Shown: positions 44,064 to 45,472 of the stretch, piece by piece
How the letters are laid out: each line of letters starts with the position of its first letter
Position numbering within the stretch: the first letter of the stretch is position 1
Source of the DNA: an uncultured Eubacterium sp.
GTDB lineage: Bacteria; Bacillota; Clostridia; Lachnospirales; Lachnospiraceae
Direction: 5' to 3'
DNA length: 45,472 nt
Assembly: GCA_947178105.1 (NCBI GenBank)
Contig: CAMWXD010000034.1
Span: 1-45,472 of the forward strand
The notes under the pieces: model-generated
Database searches by the model: none
What the model was told of the DNA's origin: nothing
The model's input: only the letters and a program-made list of their open reading frames with translations
Translations under genes and position numbers: made by a program

Positions 44064-44672
44064 TCATACTGGCGGCAAAACCTCCGCCCCATTTTCACTG
44101 AGCAGCACATCCATGCGGACATCCCAGGCATCCGTGCAAAGCTCGTCCACGATCTGGAATCCATAAGCACACCCAACCAGCATTGCCGTATTTTTTTCTG
44201 CGAAGTAACGGTCATAATATCCTCTTCCATAACCAAGCCTGCCGCCCTTTTTATCAAAAACCGTCCCCGGCACAAAGCAAAGATCCGGCTCCTCACTGAC
44301 CGGCTTCTTTCCCTCTGCATCCGGCTCCATCACATGAAAACAGCCTTCCTCTAGCTGGCACAAGTCTGTGATTTCAAAAAATTCCATCCGCTCACCGATC
44401 GTTTTTGGAAACGCAGCCCGTTTGCCCTGCCGCAGCGCATCGTGTATTACTGGAAGCAAAGATACCTCCCTGCCAAGCGGATAGTAAAAAAAGAGCAGCC
44501 TGGCGTGCTGGTACCATTCTGATGCAAGGACAATCCGGGAGATCTTTAAGGAAAGCTCCTGCGCAAGCAAATCCGGCATCTTATCCCGCTTGCTTTTATA
44601 AAAGCTGCGGACTTTTCGTTTTACCTCAACCTGGTGCTTTTCCTGAACCTGAACCTGATCCTGATCCTTCAT
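44064..44672 (-). CDS. 5-formyltetrahydrofolate cyclo-ligase
   Basis: Converts 5-formyl-THF to 5,10-methenyl-THF with ATP in one-carbon metabolism. The 202-residue protein has the characteristic GYGRGYYDRYF near 150 and the substrate-binding FYYPLGREVSL near 60. The N-terminus DQDQVQVQEKHQVEVK comes from imperfect tandem hexamers (CAGGTT type) and does not belong to the domain. It starts 3 bp after the DUF896 stop with a poor ribosome site. Confidence 0.93.
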   Translation of the reverse strand: MKDQDQVQVQEKHQVEVKRKVRSFYKSKRDKMPDLLAQELSLKISRIVLASEWYQHARLLFFYYPLGREVSLLPVIHDALRQGKRAAFPKTIGERMEFFEITDLCQLEEGCFHVMEPDAEGKKPVSEEPDLCFVPGTVFDKKGGRLGYGRGYYDRYFAEKNTAMLVGCAYGFQIVDELCTDAWDVRMDVLLSENGAEVLPPV

Positions 44673-44675
44673 ATG

Positions 44676-44906
44676 TTAAGCATCTGCACCTTTCTTCTTA
44701 TTCCCATATTTTTCGCCAAGATTGACTACGGTGCCATCTTCCATTTCCAGGTCAATGTGATTCAACTGGCTGCGGATGCTGCCGCGGATTGCCGCAACAT
44801 ACTGCTGTCGTAAAAGCTGCTGTTCCTTTTTTTCCTCTTCGGTCAGCCCTTCGGCTTTTGATTTATGGTACAATTCATTAATCCGGCTGATCTTTAAATC
44901 CGGCAT
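44676..44906 (-). CDS. DUF896 (UPF0291) family small protein
   Basis: A 76-residue helical protein with the family pattern INELYHKSKAEGLTEEEKKEQQLLRQQYVAAIRGSIRSQL and an Asp/Gly loop (DGTVVNLGEKYG). The family includes B. subtilis YnzC and YneF-region proteins of unknown role. AAAGGAG precedes the ATG. First gene of the long leftward series down to 32.9 kb. Confidence 0.93.
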   Translation of the reverse strand: MPDLKISRINELYHKSKAEGLTEEEKKEQQLLRQQYVAAIRGSIRSQLNHIDLEMEDGTVVNLGEKYGNKKKGADA

Positions 44907-44960
44907 CGTAATTCTCCTTTCTGTCTGCGTCTTCTGCTATTCATATGATTGACACGATTG

Positions 44961-44990
44961 ATTTTACCATAACTACCTAAAAGAAAGCAA
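44961..44990 (-). promoter_or_regulatory. Sigma-A promoter of the DUF896-miaB-ruvAB series
   Basis: TTGCTT (44985-44990), 18-bp spacer, TAAAAT (44961-44966) on the minus strand. The second mobile element begins 39 bp beyond the -35 box. Confidence 0.65.
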
Positions 44991-45029
44991 ATGTTTTGGA
45001 GAAATATTTGACAATCTGCTGCTGATTTT

Positions 45030-45472
45030 GTAACAATTCAGATAGGGTGTTACATTCTACCAATGGGACGATGGAAGAATGGATTTTCCCAGCCTGCCAG
45101 TGTCCGTTACGGAATGTTAAGAAGCCCTAAGTATTCTGCTGGAACGTTATGGCACCGGACGGGCGCGGCACCTTGTCCGCCCCTGGCTCCTCCAGCATCT
45201 AAAGGTGCCGCTTCGGCTTTGCCGCCTGGTTACTGTGCAGAATACAAAGGGCTTCTAAACATTCTTCCAAAGCCATTGGCAGGCTGGGAAAATCCATTCT
45301 TCCATCTGGCTGGCGTAAGTGTTACAAAATCGTTCCTTAGCTATGCTATTGACTAGAGCGAACAAAACGAACCATATCGAACTTGTTTTCGTAACACTTC
45401 CAAAGAGCAGCCGGGAGAGAGGATTGGCACGTCTTGACTGCGGCTTTGGAAGAATGTTTAGAAGCCCTTAGC
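45030..45472. mobile_element. Second copy of the IS66-like non-autonomous element (truncated by right edge)
   Basis: Begins with GTAACAATTCAGAT and follows the first copy through unit A, the junction and the start of unit B (from about 45415). The inner junction sequence CATATCGAACTTGTTTTCG is shared with the first copy, while about 50 bp on its left differ. The right end and the flanking repeat lie outside the window; the 8 bases before it are CTGATTTT. The 97-codon open frame at 45063-45356 is not considered a gene. Confidence 0.83.
45070..45306 (+). repeat. Structured unit A2: long imperfect hairpin
   Basis: Perfect 24-nt arms at 45070-45093 and 45283-45306, in the same place as those of unit A1 but with a different core (TGGATT in place of AGTGCT on the left, matched on the right). 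Near the tip GCGGCACCTT pairs with AAAGGTGCCGC, where A1 has GCGGCGCCTT and AAAGGCGCCGC. Confidence 0.82.

Noticed and set aside
44638..44672. Phase-variable repeat at the start of the cyclo-ligase gene
   Set aside because: The units are imperfect hexamers; gain or loss keeps the reading frame, so on-off switching is not expected.
45063..45356. 97-codon open frame in the second element copy, and similar frames at 19658-19894 and 20044-20346
   Set aside because: They lie across hairpin arms of the element, are not kept in frame or length between copies, and have no ribosome binding sites. Covariation of the arms explains the sequence better than protein selection.

Overview
The window looks like a chromosomal segment of a spore-forming, low-to-mid GC Clostridia, most likely Lachnospiraceae. 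The evidence is an alpha/beta-type small acid-soluble spore protein, a GerW/YtfJ-like protein with a DUF2953 neighbour, YlbJ, RemA, a CXXC-type ribosomal protein L28, short-form HisG with HisZ, and strong AGGAGG-type ribosome binding sites with sigma-A promoters. Taxonomy is inferred from gene content and order only. Most genes lie on the minus strand.

Layout from left to right. (1) 1-1.8 kb: a BlaR1-type M56 sensor peptidase, cut by the left edge, and its BlaI-type repressor, behind an operator-overlapped promoter. (2) 1.8-8.1 kb: DAHP synthase, a small membrane protein, and a histidine operon hisZ-hisG-hisD-hisIE, whose HisIE carries an extra degenerate HisA/HisF-like domain. (3) 8.1-12.6 kb: RecU, an RluA-type pseudouridine synthase, a YgiQ-type radical SAM protein and an M23 peptidase. 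(4) 12.6-19.4 kb: plus-strand ylbJ, then a leftward run yicC-remA-rpoZ-rimO-pgsA-pncC-rsmD-coaD-coiled-coil protein. The gmk gene usual between remA and rpoZ is absent. (5) 19.5-20.3 kb: a 676-bp non-coding mobile element. (6) 20.3-28.1 kb: rqcH, a SASP gene, a Panacea-type toxin-antitoxin-like pair, recG, a FakA-like protein, an Asp23-family protein and divergent rpmB. (7) 28.2-32.8 kb: sporulation-related genes, a NUDIX hydrolase and an AAA ATPase/PD-(D/E)XK protein. (8) 32.9-44.9 kb: a long leftward series for envelope, division, recombination and RNA modification: DUF896, 5-formyl-THF cyclo-ligase, miaB, a NusG-II protein, a Gx transporter, ruvA, ruvB, a giant ZapA, U32 peptidase, an FtsW/RodA-type flippase and a class B PBP. 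(9) 45.0 kb to the end: a second copy of the mobile element, cut by the right edge.

The most notable observation is the repeated non-coding element at 19538-20213 and 45030 to the right edge. The complete copy has terminal inverted repeats beginning GTAA and an 8-bp flanking direct repeat, both hallmarks of IS66-family transposition, but encodes no transposase. It holds two head-to-head units, each able to fold into a roughly 220-240-nt hairpin. Between copies the arms change sequence in step, so pairing is kept. This suggests a selected RNA or DNA structure carried by an IS66-type non-autonomous element. Both copies begin exactly 39 bp beyond the -35 box of a leftward operon promoter.
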